Source of the DNA: Comamonas odontotermitis
GTDB lineage: Bacteria; Pseudomonadota; Gammaproteobacteria; Burkholderiales; Burkholderiaceae_C
Length of the DNA: 64,000 bases
NCBI RefSeq assembly: GCF_020080045.1
Contig: NZ_CP083451.1
Location: 2,294,001 to 2,358,000, forward strand
Direction: 5' to 3'
Shown: one piece after another, positions 35,198-43,591 of the stretch
Layout of the letters: each line of letters begins with the position of its first letter
How positions within the stretch are numbered: position 1 is the first letter of the stretch
Notes under the pieces: generated by a model
Told to the model about the DNA's origin: nothing
Database searches by the model: none
The model's input: only the letters and a program-made list of their open reading frames with translations
Program-made: the position numbers and the translations under genes

Positions 35198-35493
35198 ATA
35201 AGCTAGACACAGAATTTCAGCTGGAGTGTCGACGTACATATGGCACACATACCGAGGCAATTGCCTCGGTATGTGTGCCTTTTTTTCTTGCTGCAATTGG
35301 GCAATCAGACCTTGGCGGGAAACTCAGAAACTCCGTGTTTAGGGCGAGATGGGAATTATACAGAAGGTTGACTGAATCGCTCAACTTAAAGGATAGCGAA
35401 TTGACTTATGGCCTGCTTCCAATCTTGGGCTGAGCGACTTCATTTGAGTGGCGCTGTTTAGCCGGGCTAATCGGGCGATACCTCGGTGGCGCA
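35198..35493. other. Intergenic region with long palindromic terminator
   Basis: About 300 bases. An 86-codon open frame (35173-35433) crosses the palindrome at 35242-35279 and overlaps the lipoprotein end. It has no family match and is probably not a gene. Confidence 0.45.
35242..35286 (+). terminator. 38-bp perfect palindromic terminator
   Basis: GGCACACATACCGAGGCAA is followed at once by its exact complement, making a 19-bp stem per arm with no unpaired spacer, then a run of seven Ts. It lies 44 bases after the lipoprotein stop. Unusually long for a Rho-independent terminator. Confidence 0.85.
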
Positions 35494-35800
35494 TTACTCT
35501 AGCACAAGGTTCTCGATCTCCCGTACCGTCATGCCTCGGGCATACAAGGCGACGATCTTGTCGTCGAAGCGTATGAAGCGACGCTCGTGCTTGGGGATCA
35601 ACAGTGGGGCGAAGCTGCCCTCGCGGTCACAGGGTACATTAACGCGGATCTGGCCATCCTCGATCAATACCGTCTTGGTCCCCTTGCCGTTTCGCTGATT
35701 GTTCACCGCGTCAGGCTTGTCTGCGCCGACAGGGTAACCCAAGTGATGGTTCTTCTCGCCGGCCAGGGCACGTTCGATGAAAGCCTTCTTGAAGGCTTTG
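35494..35800 (-). pseudogene. IS256-family transposase fragment
   Basis: About 100 residues of the N-terminal half of an IS256/Mutator-type transposase: FKKAFIERALAGEKNHHLGY, NGKGTKTVLIEDGQIRVNVPCDREGSFAPLLIPKHERRF and FDDKIVALYARGMTVREIE. Both ends are missing: upstream it joins an IS3 gene in mid-sequence, downstream the frame ends before the catalytic region. A remnant only. Confidence 0.8.
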
Positions 35801-36412
35801 CTTGACACCATAACTCGCCAGCATCGCTCTGTAGGGCTGCATCTTGTAGTGCCAACCTTGGTCGGAGTGCACGATCAGGTCAGCGGCGGACTTGGCGCGC
35901 GAGAGCGCTGTCTCGAGCGTGCCGGAAACCAGCTCGAAGACTGGCCGCCGTGCCATGCGGTACGAGACGATCTCGCCGCAGTACAGGTCCATGCAGGCTG
36001 ACAGGTAAAGCTTTTGGCCGCGTACATTGAACTCGGTGACATCGCTCGCCCACTTCTGGTTCGGCGCAGTCGCGCAGAAGTCACGCCGCAGAACGTTGGG
36101 TACGTGCGCATCACTCATGCCCGGGATATGCCGGGAGCGCTTCTTCGCCCGGATCAACGCACGCAGCCCCATCTTTTGCATCAGACGCTGCACGCACTTG
36201 TGGTTGACCGGCTCCGCCATTGAATTACACAGCGCTGCCGTGATCCGCCGGTATCCGTAGCGGCCCTTGTGCTCGTCATACACAGTACGAATTCTGGCCT
36301 CCATGGCTCGTTGTTGGTCGACGCGCTGGGCCGCCTGGCACTGGTAGTAGAACGTGCTGCGCGCCAAGCCTGCTACCTCCAACAAGTCCGCCAGCTTATA
36401 GTCATGCCTCAA
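35795..36412 (-). pseudogene. IS3-family OrfB transposase, C-terminally truncated
   Basis: The HTH_21 and integrase core region is readable from YKLADLLEVAGLARSTFYYQCQ through GRYGYRRITAAL, NQKWASDVTEFN and VHSDQGWHYKMQPYRAMLASYGVKQS. Two of the three DDE acidic residues are present. Immediately after KQS the sequence switches to the IS256 fragment, so the third acidic residue and the C-terminus are lost. Non-functional. Confidence 0.85.
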
Positions 36413-36420
36413 CCCGGTAA

Positions 36421-36939
36421 TCAGGCGCGCTTTGTCGGCGCAGCTGACATCTTCGACCGGATCAAGGCATGCAATTTTTTTAGGTACGCGACCTCCGCGC
36501 GCAGTCGGTCGTTCTCTTCTCGCAGGATTTTCTCCGCATCGGCAACGACCGTGCTCAACGGTTCTGCAGAACGTCGTTTTGGCTTCATCTTGGGCTGTTC
36601 TTCTTTCCCGCTCTCGCGCGCCTGCAGGCGGCCTTGATCGAGATTGCGTCGCCAGACCACGACCTGATTGGAATTGCGGATGTCATAGAGCGCTGCGACC
36701 TGGCGGCTGGAGAGCTGCTCTCAATCCTGATGAACCAGCACCTGCAGCTTGAACTGCGCACTGTACGCGCTGCGCTTGGGGCGCAAGCCGTCGATGCCGT
36801 ACAGTCGGTAGTGGCTCACCCAGGTGCGGACCTTCTCCTCAGGCACCGACCACCGACGAGCCAAAAGCTTCGCGCCGCCTTCGCCTGCCAAGAAGCTCTG
36901 GACCACTTCCAGTTTGAACTCCGTCTCGTACTTCTTCAT
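36421..36939 (-). pseudogene. IS3-family OrfA with an in-frame stop
   Basis: It begins MKKYETEFKLEVVQSFLAGEGGAKLLARRWSVPEEKVRTWV, an IS150-type HTH protein. A TGA at 36721-36723 follows VHQD. In the same frame the sequence continues as EQLSSRQVAALYDIRNSNQVVVWRR and on to the basic leucine-zipper-like end. The intact protein would be about 172 residues, so a single nonsense change has disrupted it. The element's terminal repeat (TGACCCCCAGAAGTTGG) is at 36959-36975. Confidence 0.85.
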
Positions 36940-36996
36940 GAAACCCCTTGAAGTTCGTCCAACTTCTGGGGGTCAGCTCAATCCCGGGGCGATTCA

Positions 36997-37914
36997 TTAC
37001 CCTATGATGGCGCCGTCCCGTACAGACAAATTACAGGACCGCTCAAAATTTTCTGCGTGCGCTAAGAAACGGTCCACTATTGCATAGTGCCTAGGCGTGT
37101 TGAGCGCAGGTGCATGGCCGCAGTTTGGCACCTCCACGACCTGGAGTAGTCCGTGCATGCCAGGGCCACGCCTAAGCATTTCATCTGTTACCTCGCGTAG
37201 GACTAGATCGGAATGCTCTCCACGTAAGCACATTACAGGGATATCTAACGCATCGTAGTGATCCCATATCAGATAGTCATTTTCGTATTTAGTGAATTGC
37301 TGCACCATATCCGGGTCGTAGTGTGTTGTCACACGACCATCGGGCAAGCGGCGCATAGAGGTTTCGGTCAGGCGGCGCCACTGCGCGTCACTGAGCCACC
37401 CGTAGGGGAGGTAAACCTCTCTAAAAAAAGCCTCGAGCTCATGAACCGTGTCAAATACGGGCGGACGACCAGCATATGCCTTTATGCGCGCCAGGGCCTC
37501 GTCAGCAAGGCGTGGTGCGTTGTCATTAAGCAGCAGGCTGCGGATTCGCCCCTTTAGCCGAGGCTCGTAGCGGCCAGCCGCGCCAACGGTGCCAATGGCG
37601 CCGCCCATTGAAGTGCCAATCCAGTGCGCACGCTCGACGCCAAGCCTCTCGAACAGATCGCCTGCGAGCCGCGCGTAGAAAGCCAGGCAGTATTCCTCCT
37701 CGGGCTTTGTTGCCCACTGGCTCAGGCCTCTGCCCAACGTGTCGGGGCAGATCACCCGGTAGCGGCCGCTCAGATGTGCAGCTAGATCATCCATATCACG
37801 CCCCGTGCGTGCCAGGCCATGCCAAGCAATCACCACAGGTGCATCGCGAGCACCCCATTCCATGAAATGGACTTCGTAGCCCGCGCAAGTGGTGTAGTGA
37901 GATGAGGGAAACAT
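36997..37914 (-). CDS. Alpha/beta hydrolase (candidate 3-hydroxybutyrate-oligomer or ester hydrolase)
   Basis: 305 residues, cytoplasmic (no signal peptide). Nucleophile Ser102 in HWIGTSMGGAIG, acid Asp236 in GEHSDLVL and His267 in PNCGHAPALN form the expected triad; the oxyanion region AWHGLARTGRDMDDL is near 30-44. It lies 260 bases downstream of a LivM gene on the same strand, at the end of an operon that includes a secreted PHB depolymerase. Cleaving imported hydroxybutyrate oligomers would fit, but this is inferred from context only. The 3' end lies 22 bases from the IS remnant, so the last residues could be altered. Confidence 0.75.
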   Translation of the reverse strand: MFPSSHYTTCAGYEVHFMEWGARDAPVVIAWHGLARTGRDMDDLAAHLSGRYRVICPDTLGRGLSQWATKPEEEYCLAFYARLAGDLFERLGVERAHWIGTSMGGAIGTVGAAGRYEPRLKGRIRSLLLNDNAPRLADEALARIKAYAGRPPVFDTVHELEAFFREVYLPYGWLSDAQWRRLTETSMRRLPDGRVTTHYDPDMVQQFTKYENDYLIWDHYDALDIPVMCLRGEHSDLVLREVTDEMLRRGPGMHGLLQVVEVPNCGHAPALNTPRHYAIVDRFLAHAENFERSCNLSVRDGAIIG

Positions 37915-38174
37915 AGGGGGAAGACCTTGTTATAGGAATAGAGAACGGGAAACAAATTTGTTCGTGCCTACTACCACTGATCTTGTGTTCAATTGACTAG
38001 TGGATCGGTCTCTTCATCGTGGCGAGACAGGGGATAGCATCGCCTGCCGCGAATGCCGGGTATTTGTCGGGAATAATGACGGAGCCTGCGAGCCACACGG
38101 CGTTCAAGCCTCCTTCATGGGCTTTGTCTCCTGTTGTATTCACGTAAACAGGGAATAGATGCCAGAGGAAATCA
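37915..38174. other. Intergenic region with a possible gene remnant
   Basis: 260 bases between livM and the hydrolase. A leftward frame at 37997-38143 (GTG start; central segment GLNAVWLAGSVIIPDKYPAF) has GC-rich third positions and an AAGGAGG inside it. It is not recognised and could be the tail of a lost gene. Confidence 0.3.
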
Positions 38175-39245
38175 TCAAACCTTGCGCTGAGTGCTCACAC
38201 GCAGCCTTCCCACCACGCCGGTGGGGAAGTAGTAGACCGACAGTACGAACAACAGGCCGAGCCACAATAGCCAGCGGTCCGGCGAGAGCAGCGCCGAGAG
38301 CCAGGGTAGCGCAGACGTTGCTTCACTCGCGAGGCGCAACAGGTCCTGCAAGTAGCTCTGCGCCGCCAGGAACAGCACGGCGCCAATGACTGAGCCGTAG
38401 ATGGTGCCCATGCCACCTATGACGACGATGAGCAGGCAGTCCATCATGATCTCGAACGAGAGGGACGTTTCGGGTCCGTTGTAGCGCAGCCAGAGCGCGA
38501 GCATGGCTCCCGCGAGCGTGGCGAACAGTGCAGAGATGACACTCGACGTGGTGCGGTACACCACCACGCGGTAGCCGATGGCCTCGGCGCGGAACTCGTT
38601 CTCGCGGATGGCCTGCAGCACGCGGCCGAACGGCGAGTTCACGATGCGCAGCAGCGCGAGCACCAGCAGCACGGCGGCCACGAAGAGCAGGTAGTAGCAG
38701 ATCAGGCGCCCGTCGATAGTGACGCCGAGGAACGGATCGTCGAAGAGCTCGAAGCTCGGCGACAGGATCTCGGGCACCTTGAAGGTAAGTCCATCCTCGC
38801 CGCCCGTGATGTCGGACAGCTGCGATGCCAGCGTCTGGAACGCGGCAGCCACCGCCAGCGTGATCATCGCGAAGAAGATGGCACGCACGCGCAGCGAGAA
38901 CAGGCCCACGGCGAGCGACAGCAGCAGCGAGAGCATGAGCGCCCCCGCTAAGCCCACGGCCAGCGCCGACCAGGTGGGCCCCATGCGCGTGGTGGCCACG
39001 GCCACGCCATAGGCGCCGATGCCGAAGAACATGGTGTGCGCGAAGCTCACGATGCCCGTGTAGCCCAGCAGCAGATCGAAGCTCGCCACCAGCACCACGA
39101 ACACCAACACCTTGGCGGCCACGGACAGCGCCTTGACACCGGGAAAGATGAAGGGCGCGAGCGCCAGGCCCAGCAGCAGGGCCATGAGTATGGCGGCCAG
39201 CACGCGGCTTCGCGGATAGTCGCCGGAGAGGAGTCGGTTCAGCAT
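38175..39245 (-). CDS. LivM-type ABC transporter permease (PHB island)
   Basis: 356 residues with about nine membrane segments. Core motifs are VASFDLLLGYTGIVSFAHTMFFGIGAYGVAV, FFAMITLAVAAAFQTLA and the coupling loop SPFGRVLQAIRENEFRAEAIGY. Part of a second Liv-type importer, distinct from the livKHMGF set at 15-20 kb. Its place beside a PHB depolymerase suggests a hydroxy-acid rather than amino-acid substrate (inference). The ATG at 39245 has AAGAAGG upstream. Confidence 0.9.
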   Translation of the reverse strand: MLNRLLSGDYPRSRVLAAILMALLLGLALAPFIFPGVKALSVAAKVLVFVVLVASFDLLLGYTGIVSFAHTMFFGIGAYGVAVATTRMGPTWSALAVGLAGALMLSLLLSLAVGLFSLRVRAIFFAMITLAVAAAFQTLASQLSDITGGEDGLTFKVPEILSPSFELFDDPFLGVTIDGRLICYYLLFVAAVLLVLALLRIVNSPFGRVLQAIRENEFRAEAIGYRVVVYRTTSSVISALFATLAGAMLALWLRYNGPETSLSFEIMMDCLLIVVIGGMGTIYGSVIGAVLFLAAQSYLQDLLRLASEATSALPWLSALLSPDRWLLWLGLLFVLSVYYFPTGVVGRLRVSTQRKV

Positions 39246-39258
39246 GTAGTTGCCTTCT

Positions 39259-40242
39259 TCAGCGGTTCGCCACGGGGTACACGCCCTGCGGGCGCCACAG
39301 CAGCACGGCCACCATGAGGGCGATGTTGGAGAACAGCGCCACCTTGGGCACGAGAAAGCCCGTGTAGTTGGCCATAAGCCCCACAAGCAGCGCGCCGATG
39401 AGCGCGCCGCCCGTGCTACCCAGGCCGCCGATGATGATCACGATGAAGATCAGCACGTTGACCTGCGCGCCCATCTGCGGCACCACGCTTTGCTGGTACA
39501 GGCCCCACATCACGCCGCCCAGTCCGGCGAGCGCGCTGCCCACCACGAATACGCCCACGAACAGGCGGCGGATGCGGTAGCCCAGCGACTCGACCATCTC
39601 GCGGTCCTGCACGCCGGCGCGGATCAGGAGGCCTACCTTGGTGCGCGACAGCGTCCAGGCCAGCACTGCAAATACTGCCAGCCCCACGAGCACAGCCACC
39701 ACGCGGTACTTCTCCACCGCCGCGTCGCCGATAAGCCAGGAGCCTTTCATGCCGCCCGGCAGCGGCAGCGGAATCTGCTGCGGGCCCCAGATGACCTTGA
39801 TGAGTTCCTCGCCGATGATCATGCCGCCCATGGTGATGAGGATCTGCTTGAGGTGCTGCCCGTACACGGGCCGCACGATAAAGCGCTCGAACGCCAAGCC
39901 GATAGCTCCCGCCACGAGCATGGCCACCACCATGGCCGACAGCACGGCCACAAGGTTGCGCCAAAGTTCACTGCTGTCGGTGTAGTAGCCCAGGGCGCCG
40001 AGCACGCTCGTGGCCACGAAGGCACCCAGCGCGATGAACACGCCGTGGCCAAAGTTCAGTACATCCATCAGACCGAACACCAGTGTCAGGCCCGACGCGA
40101 TGATGAAGATGATCATACCCATGGCCAGCCCCGCCACCGTGAGCGTGAGCCAGGTACTAGGCGAGCCGATCAGTGGTAACACGATCAGCGCGAGCAGCGG
40201 CACTAGGGCCACGGGCTTCCAGTCAAAGTCGCGGGCATTCAT
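39259..40242 (-). CDS. LivH-type ABC transporter permease (PHB island)
   Basis: 327 residues. The LivH pattern includes ASGLTLVFGLMDVLNFGHGVFIALGAFVA, LITMGGMIIGEELIKVIWGP and the coupling loop KVGLLIRAGVQDREMVESLGY. Forms the membrane channel with the LivM 13 bases downstream. Start at the ATG following the LivF gene by 91 bases. Confidence 0.9.
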   Translation of the reverse strand: MNARDFDWKPVALVPLLALIVLPLIGSPSTWLTLTVAGLAMGMIIFIIASGLTLVFGLMDVLNFGHGVFIALGAFVATSVLGALGYYTDSSELWRNLVAVLSAMVVAMLVAGAIGLAFERFIVRPVYGQHLKQILITMGGMIIGEELIKVIWGPQQIPLPLPGGMKGSWLIGDAAVEKYRVVAVLVGLAVFAVLAWTLSRTKVGLLIRAGVQDREMVESLGYRIRRLFVGVFVVGSALAGLGGVMWGLYQQSVVPQMGAQVNVLIFIVIIIGGLGSTGGALIGALLVGLMANYTGFLVPKVALFSNIALMVAVLLWRPQGVYPVANR

Positions 40243-40333
40243 GCACGGCCCCTTTGCTGCAAATGGATAGCTGCATCATCGATGGCATTCCATGCCTGAG
40301 GGGCGCGCGAAAGAGGTATTTCCTGTTTGAATT

Positions 40334-41062
40334 TCATAGCGACAATCCAAGCAGCGATTGCTGCAATGCGTCGTCGGCCGCGAGCGCAGCCATGCTGCCC
40401 GCATGCACCACGCGGCCGTTGTCCATCACCGCCACGCTGTCGCCCAAGCGCTTAGCAAAGTGGATGTTCTGCTCGACGAGCAAAATCGTCACGCCGCTTT
40501 TTTTCAACTGATCAAATGCCTCGATCATGTTGTTGATAATGGCAGGCGCCAGGCCCTTGCTTGGCTCGTCGACGATAAGCAGATCGCGCGGTTCAATGAT
40601 GGCGCGCGCCACGGCCACCATCTGCTTTTGCCCCCCGCTGAGCTTGCCCGCTGGATGGTTCCAGAACTTCTCTACGGCGGGAAAGAGTTGGAAGATCCAT
40701 TGCAGCCGCTCCTGGTCCATACGCGCGGCGTTACTCGCTTGGCGTGCGGCGAGCAGCAAATTCTCTTTGACCGTCAGGTCGGCAAAGATGCCCATGTTCT
40801 CGGGCACATAGGCAATGTTTAGGCTCGCGATCTGGGGCGTTTGCAAGCGCGTAATGTCGCGCGGGCCAAAGTGGATACGGCCCTGAGAGGCCTGCCACAG
40901 ACCCATGATGGTACGCAACGTCGTTGTCTTGCCCGCGCCATTGCGGCCCAGCAGCATGGTCAGTTGGCCTTTAGGCACAGCCAAATCCACGCCGTGCAGG
41001 ATATGGTAGACCCCGATGTGGGTGTGCACGCCCTCCAGTTGCAGAAGATTTTCGGCACTCAT
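40334..41062 (-). CDS. LivF-type ATP-binding protein (PHB island)
   Basis: 242 residues. Walker A is LLGRNGAGKTTTL, the signature LSGGQKQMVAVARAI and Walker B LLIVDEPSKGLAP, with an H-loop in LVEQNIHFAK. The ATG overlaps the upstream LivG stop by four bases (ATGA), so the two ATPases are translationally coupled. Confidence 0.92.
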   Translation of the reverse strand: MSAENLLQLEGVHTHIGVYHILHGVDLAVPKGQLTMLLGRNGAGKTTTLRTIMGLWQASQGRIHFGPRDITRLQTPQIASLNIAYVPENMGIFADLTVKENLLLAARQASNAARMDQERLQWIFQLFPAVEKFWNHPAGKLSGGQKQMVAVARAIIEPRDLLIVDEPSKGLAPAIINNMIEAFDQLKKSGVTILLVEQNIHFAKRLGDSVAVMDNGRVVHAGSMAALAADDALQQSLLGLSL

Positions 41063-41841
41063 GTGGCTTCCTCACCAGCATTTTTGCTGATGCCCAGATA
41101 GGCTTCTTGCACCACGCTCGACGCGATCACCTCAGCCGGTACGCCATCGGCCACCAGCGTGCCGTTTGTTAGCACGATAATGCGGTCGGCCAGCTCGCGC
41201 ACCACGTCCATCTTGTGTTCCACCAGCAAGATGATCTTGGTCTTGTCCTTTTTGAGCGCGCGAATCAAGTTCAGGATTACCGGAGCCTCGTCATGGCTCA
41301 TGCCGGCAGTGGGCTCGTCAAACATATACACGCATGGCTCCAGCGCCATCAGCAATGCGACTTCGAGCTTGCGTTGGTCACCATGTGGCAGACTGGCCAC
41401 GGGCGTTTCGGCCCGGTCGGCCATGGCCACCGCCTGCAAGATGGCCTGCGCCCGCACCACCAGTGTGGAGTGGTCGCTCCAGATGCTCCAGAGGTTCAGC
41501 CCCCGGTGGTGTTTGCCTGCTTGCCGGGCCTGTACAGCCAGGCGCACGTTCTCCAGGACCGAAAGATTCGGAAACAGATTGGTCAGTTGAAACGCCCGAC
41601 CCACCCCCACACGCGTACGCGCCGATGCAGACTGCCGCGTGATATCTTGCTCGCCTAGCATCACAGAGCCGCTGGAGGCACGCAACTGCCCTGAGATGAG
41701 GTTGAAATACGTGGTCTTGCCCGCACCATTGGGGCCGACAATGGCGGTCAGCGTGCCTGGCTCAAAAGCGCAACTCACGCCATTGACCGCCACATGGCCG
41801 CCAAAGCGAATGGTCAAATCCTTGGTGGCCAAGGTGCTCAT
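41059..41841 (-). CDS. LivG-type ATP-binding protein (PHB island)
   Basis: About 260 residues. Walker A is IVGPNGAGKTTYFN, the LivG-type signature variant SLPHGDQRKLEVALLMA, Walker B VYMFDEPTAGMS. The ATG at 41841 (MSTLATKDLTIRFGG) is preferred; a 30-codon in-frame extension lacks conservation. It lies 110 bases downstream of the PHB depolymerase gene on the same strand. Confidence 0.9.
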   Translation of the reverse strand: MSTLATKDLTIRFGGHVAVNGVSCAFEPGTLTAIVGPNGAGKTTYFNLISGQLRASSGSVMLGEQDITRQSASARTRVGVGRAFQLTNLFPNLSVLENVRLAVQARQAGKHHRGLNLWSIWSDHSTLVVRAQAILQAVAMADRAETPVASLPHGDQRKLEVALLMALEPCVYMFDEPTAGMSHDEAPVILNLIRALKKDKTKIILLVEHKMDVVRELADRIIVLTNGTLVADGVPAEVIASSVVQEAYLGISKNAGEEAT

Positions 41842-41951
41842 GGGCGGTGCTTCACTTTCACAGTCAATAAAAAGATGGGCGCGCCCGCTCGTAGGCGGTG
41901 CGCTCCAGGGATGCTGCACGAATCCAATCAACGCATCTCTGGCACTTTACT

Positions 41952-43439
41952 TCAGGGGCAACTGCCAATCACGTAGTAATTTGGCCCGGTCTGCTTGAGC
42001 GTCTTGGTCACGAACATGTTCCACAGCCCCATGGCTTGGTTGGAGCCATTGGCATAGGCATTGCCCATTTTCTGATAGGCGCGGCCCGCTTGCACATGGG
42101 CGTAGTTGCTGGCTGTGGTGCAGGTGACCGGGTCAGTGCCGGTGCCATCGCTTGCTAAGGTTGTGCCACTGACTGCATTCGATGCCGCACCTTCGGCCCC
42201 GTTGAGGTCCACAGCGCGCACTGCCCAGCTATAGGTAGTGGCAGCCGCCAGACTCGTTTCCGAATAACCCGTGGACTCCACTGTCAGCACATTGACCTTG
42301 CTGCCGTTGCGGTAGACGTTGTAGCCGCTCGCGTCAGCGACTTCGTTCCAGCTCAACTCCATGGTCTTGGCGGTCGCGCCCCACAGGCGCAGGCCCGAAG
42401 GAGCAGGCAACACAGGATCGGGATCAACGCTGCCTGAAGAACCACTGGAGAGACGATCCACCATGGCTTTGATGGCAGCCATCTGCGGACCAGACTTCTT
42501 CGCATAGTTGGCGCTGTCATAGCCCCACCAGTCCCAGCAGCCATTGGTAGCGGTGTAGGTGGTTTGGGGGTAAATCACCACCATATTGTTGGTGTCAGCC
42601 CAGCGGTTGTAGCCGGTGTTGCGCACGTATTTCTGCTGGACGCTGTTTACGTTCTGCTGGCAGCCATGCAACACCACATGCAGCTTGCAATCGGCGGTAC
42701 CGCCCGCCTTGCAGGCCTCGGGCACATAAGCCCAGCCCGTGGCAGCCATGCCATGGTTGGTGATGAACTCGCTCTGGTTGAACTCAAGGTAGTTGCCCTC
42801 GGCTAACGCATTGTTGTTGCGCGGGTTCAACGTGCCGTACAGGTGCTGCAAAATGGCACCCGCCAGGTCGAAATTGCAATCGTTGATATAAGGCGAGCCG
42901 TTGGTGGAACAGGTGTTGCCAAAGTCGTCAGTGATCATTGCGTGCTCGGCGGCCATGTCTTTTTTATAGACCACATTGGCGTCTGGCACAAAGCTGTTGT
43001 AATACGTGCGAAGCGTATCCATCACGCCTTGCTTAACCGTGCTGTCAAGCGTGCCGGAAAACAGGTACACCTTGGAGTTTTGCAGGTTAGCCACTGGATC
43101 AATCGCCCCCTGCCCCGCCCAGGTATTGGTGGTGCTGACCAAGCTGCTCGTAGGGATGCCCGAGGGAGTCTTCATGCAGCGGCCTGTGGCATTCGTGATG
43201 GAGCCCTCCGCACAGTAGAACGGGCCACCCGCCACAATGCCCGCGCCCTTGGCAAATGTGCCCGAATAGGCCACATGCAGTTGCGCGGCCATGAACCCGC
43301 CGGACGACAAGCCCGACACCGTGACCTGGGTTTTGTCCACCTTGAGTGCTGGTAGGTTGACGGCGGCAACAGCCGCTCCTGTAGAGAAAAGCGCCAGTGC
43401 GGCGATGGCGGTGGCCGCCTGGATGCGTGTAGAAGCCAT
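41952..43439 (-). CDS. phaZ: Secreted poly(3-hydroxybutyrate) depolymerase
   Basis: About 495 residues. A Sec signal peptide (ASTRIQAATAIAALALFSTGAAVAA) precedes a type-2 catalytic domain with the lipase box VSGLSSGGFMA (Ser about 45) and the later oxyanion sequence VVLHGCQQNVNSV, the circularly permuted order of type-2 depolymerases. A linker and a fibronectin-III domain follow (about 341-427: APSGLRLWGATAKTMELSWNEV ... ATTYSWAVRAVDLNGAEG), then a C-terminal 55-residue domain of the substrate-binding type. The ATG at 43439 has GGAG upstream; an ATG five codons earlier is possible. Lying inside a Liv-type importer operon, it links polymer breakdown to uptake. Confidence 0.88.
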   Translation of the reverse strand: MASTRIQAATAIAALALFSTGAAVAAVNLPALKVDKTQVTVSGLSSGGFMAAQLHVAYSGTFAKGAGIVAGGPFYCAEGSITNATGRCMKTPSGIPTSSLVSTTNTWAGQGAIDPVANLQNSKVYLFSGTLDSTVKQGVMDTLRTYYNSFVPDANVVYKKDMAAEHAMITDDFGNTCSTNGSPYINDCNFDLAGAILQHLYGTLNPRNNNALAEGNYLEFNQSEFITNHGMAATGWAYVPEACKAGGTADCKLHVVLHGCQQNVNSVQQKYVRNTGYNRWADTNNMVVIYPQTTYTATNGCWDWWGYDSANYAKKSGPQMAAIKAMVDRLSSGSSGSVDPDPVLPAPSGLRLWGATAKTMELSWNEVADASGYNVYRNGSKVNVLTVESTGYSETSLAAATTYSWAVRAVDLNGAEGAASNAVSGTTLASDGTGTDPVTCTTASNYAHVQAGRAYQKMGNAYANGSNQAMGLWNMFVTKTLKQTGPNYYVIGSCP

Positions 43440-43591
43440 ATTGTCTGTCTCCATGTAGTAAGTTTTTAGGAAAAGCTCCGCCTGCCCCGGGCACTTAGGG
43501 GTATCAGGCAGTCGATAAAGTCAGTGGGAAAGTGGCGGTCACCCTTGTAAGGCAACTCCCGACAACCTCTCTGCCGGGCGCGGCCTGCCGT

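Larger units (their letters stand above)
35494..36975 (-). mobile_element. Chimeric IS3/IS256 remnant
   Basis: The right boundary is an IS3-type inverted repeat read leftward (TGACCCCCAGAAGTTGG, 36959-36975). No matching repeat is found at the other end, where IS256 sequence replaces the rest of OrfB. It separates the mobile-element module from the PHB/3-hydroxybutyrate island. Confidence 0.75.

Noticed and set aside
35173..35433. 86-codon rightward ORF after the lipoprotein
   Set aside because: It runs through the 38-bp palindromic terminator and overlaps the previous gene; no family match.
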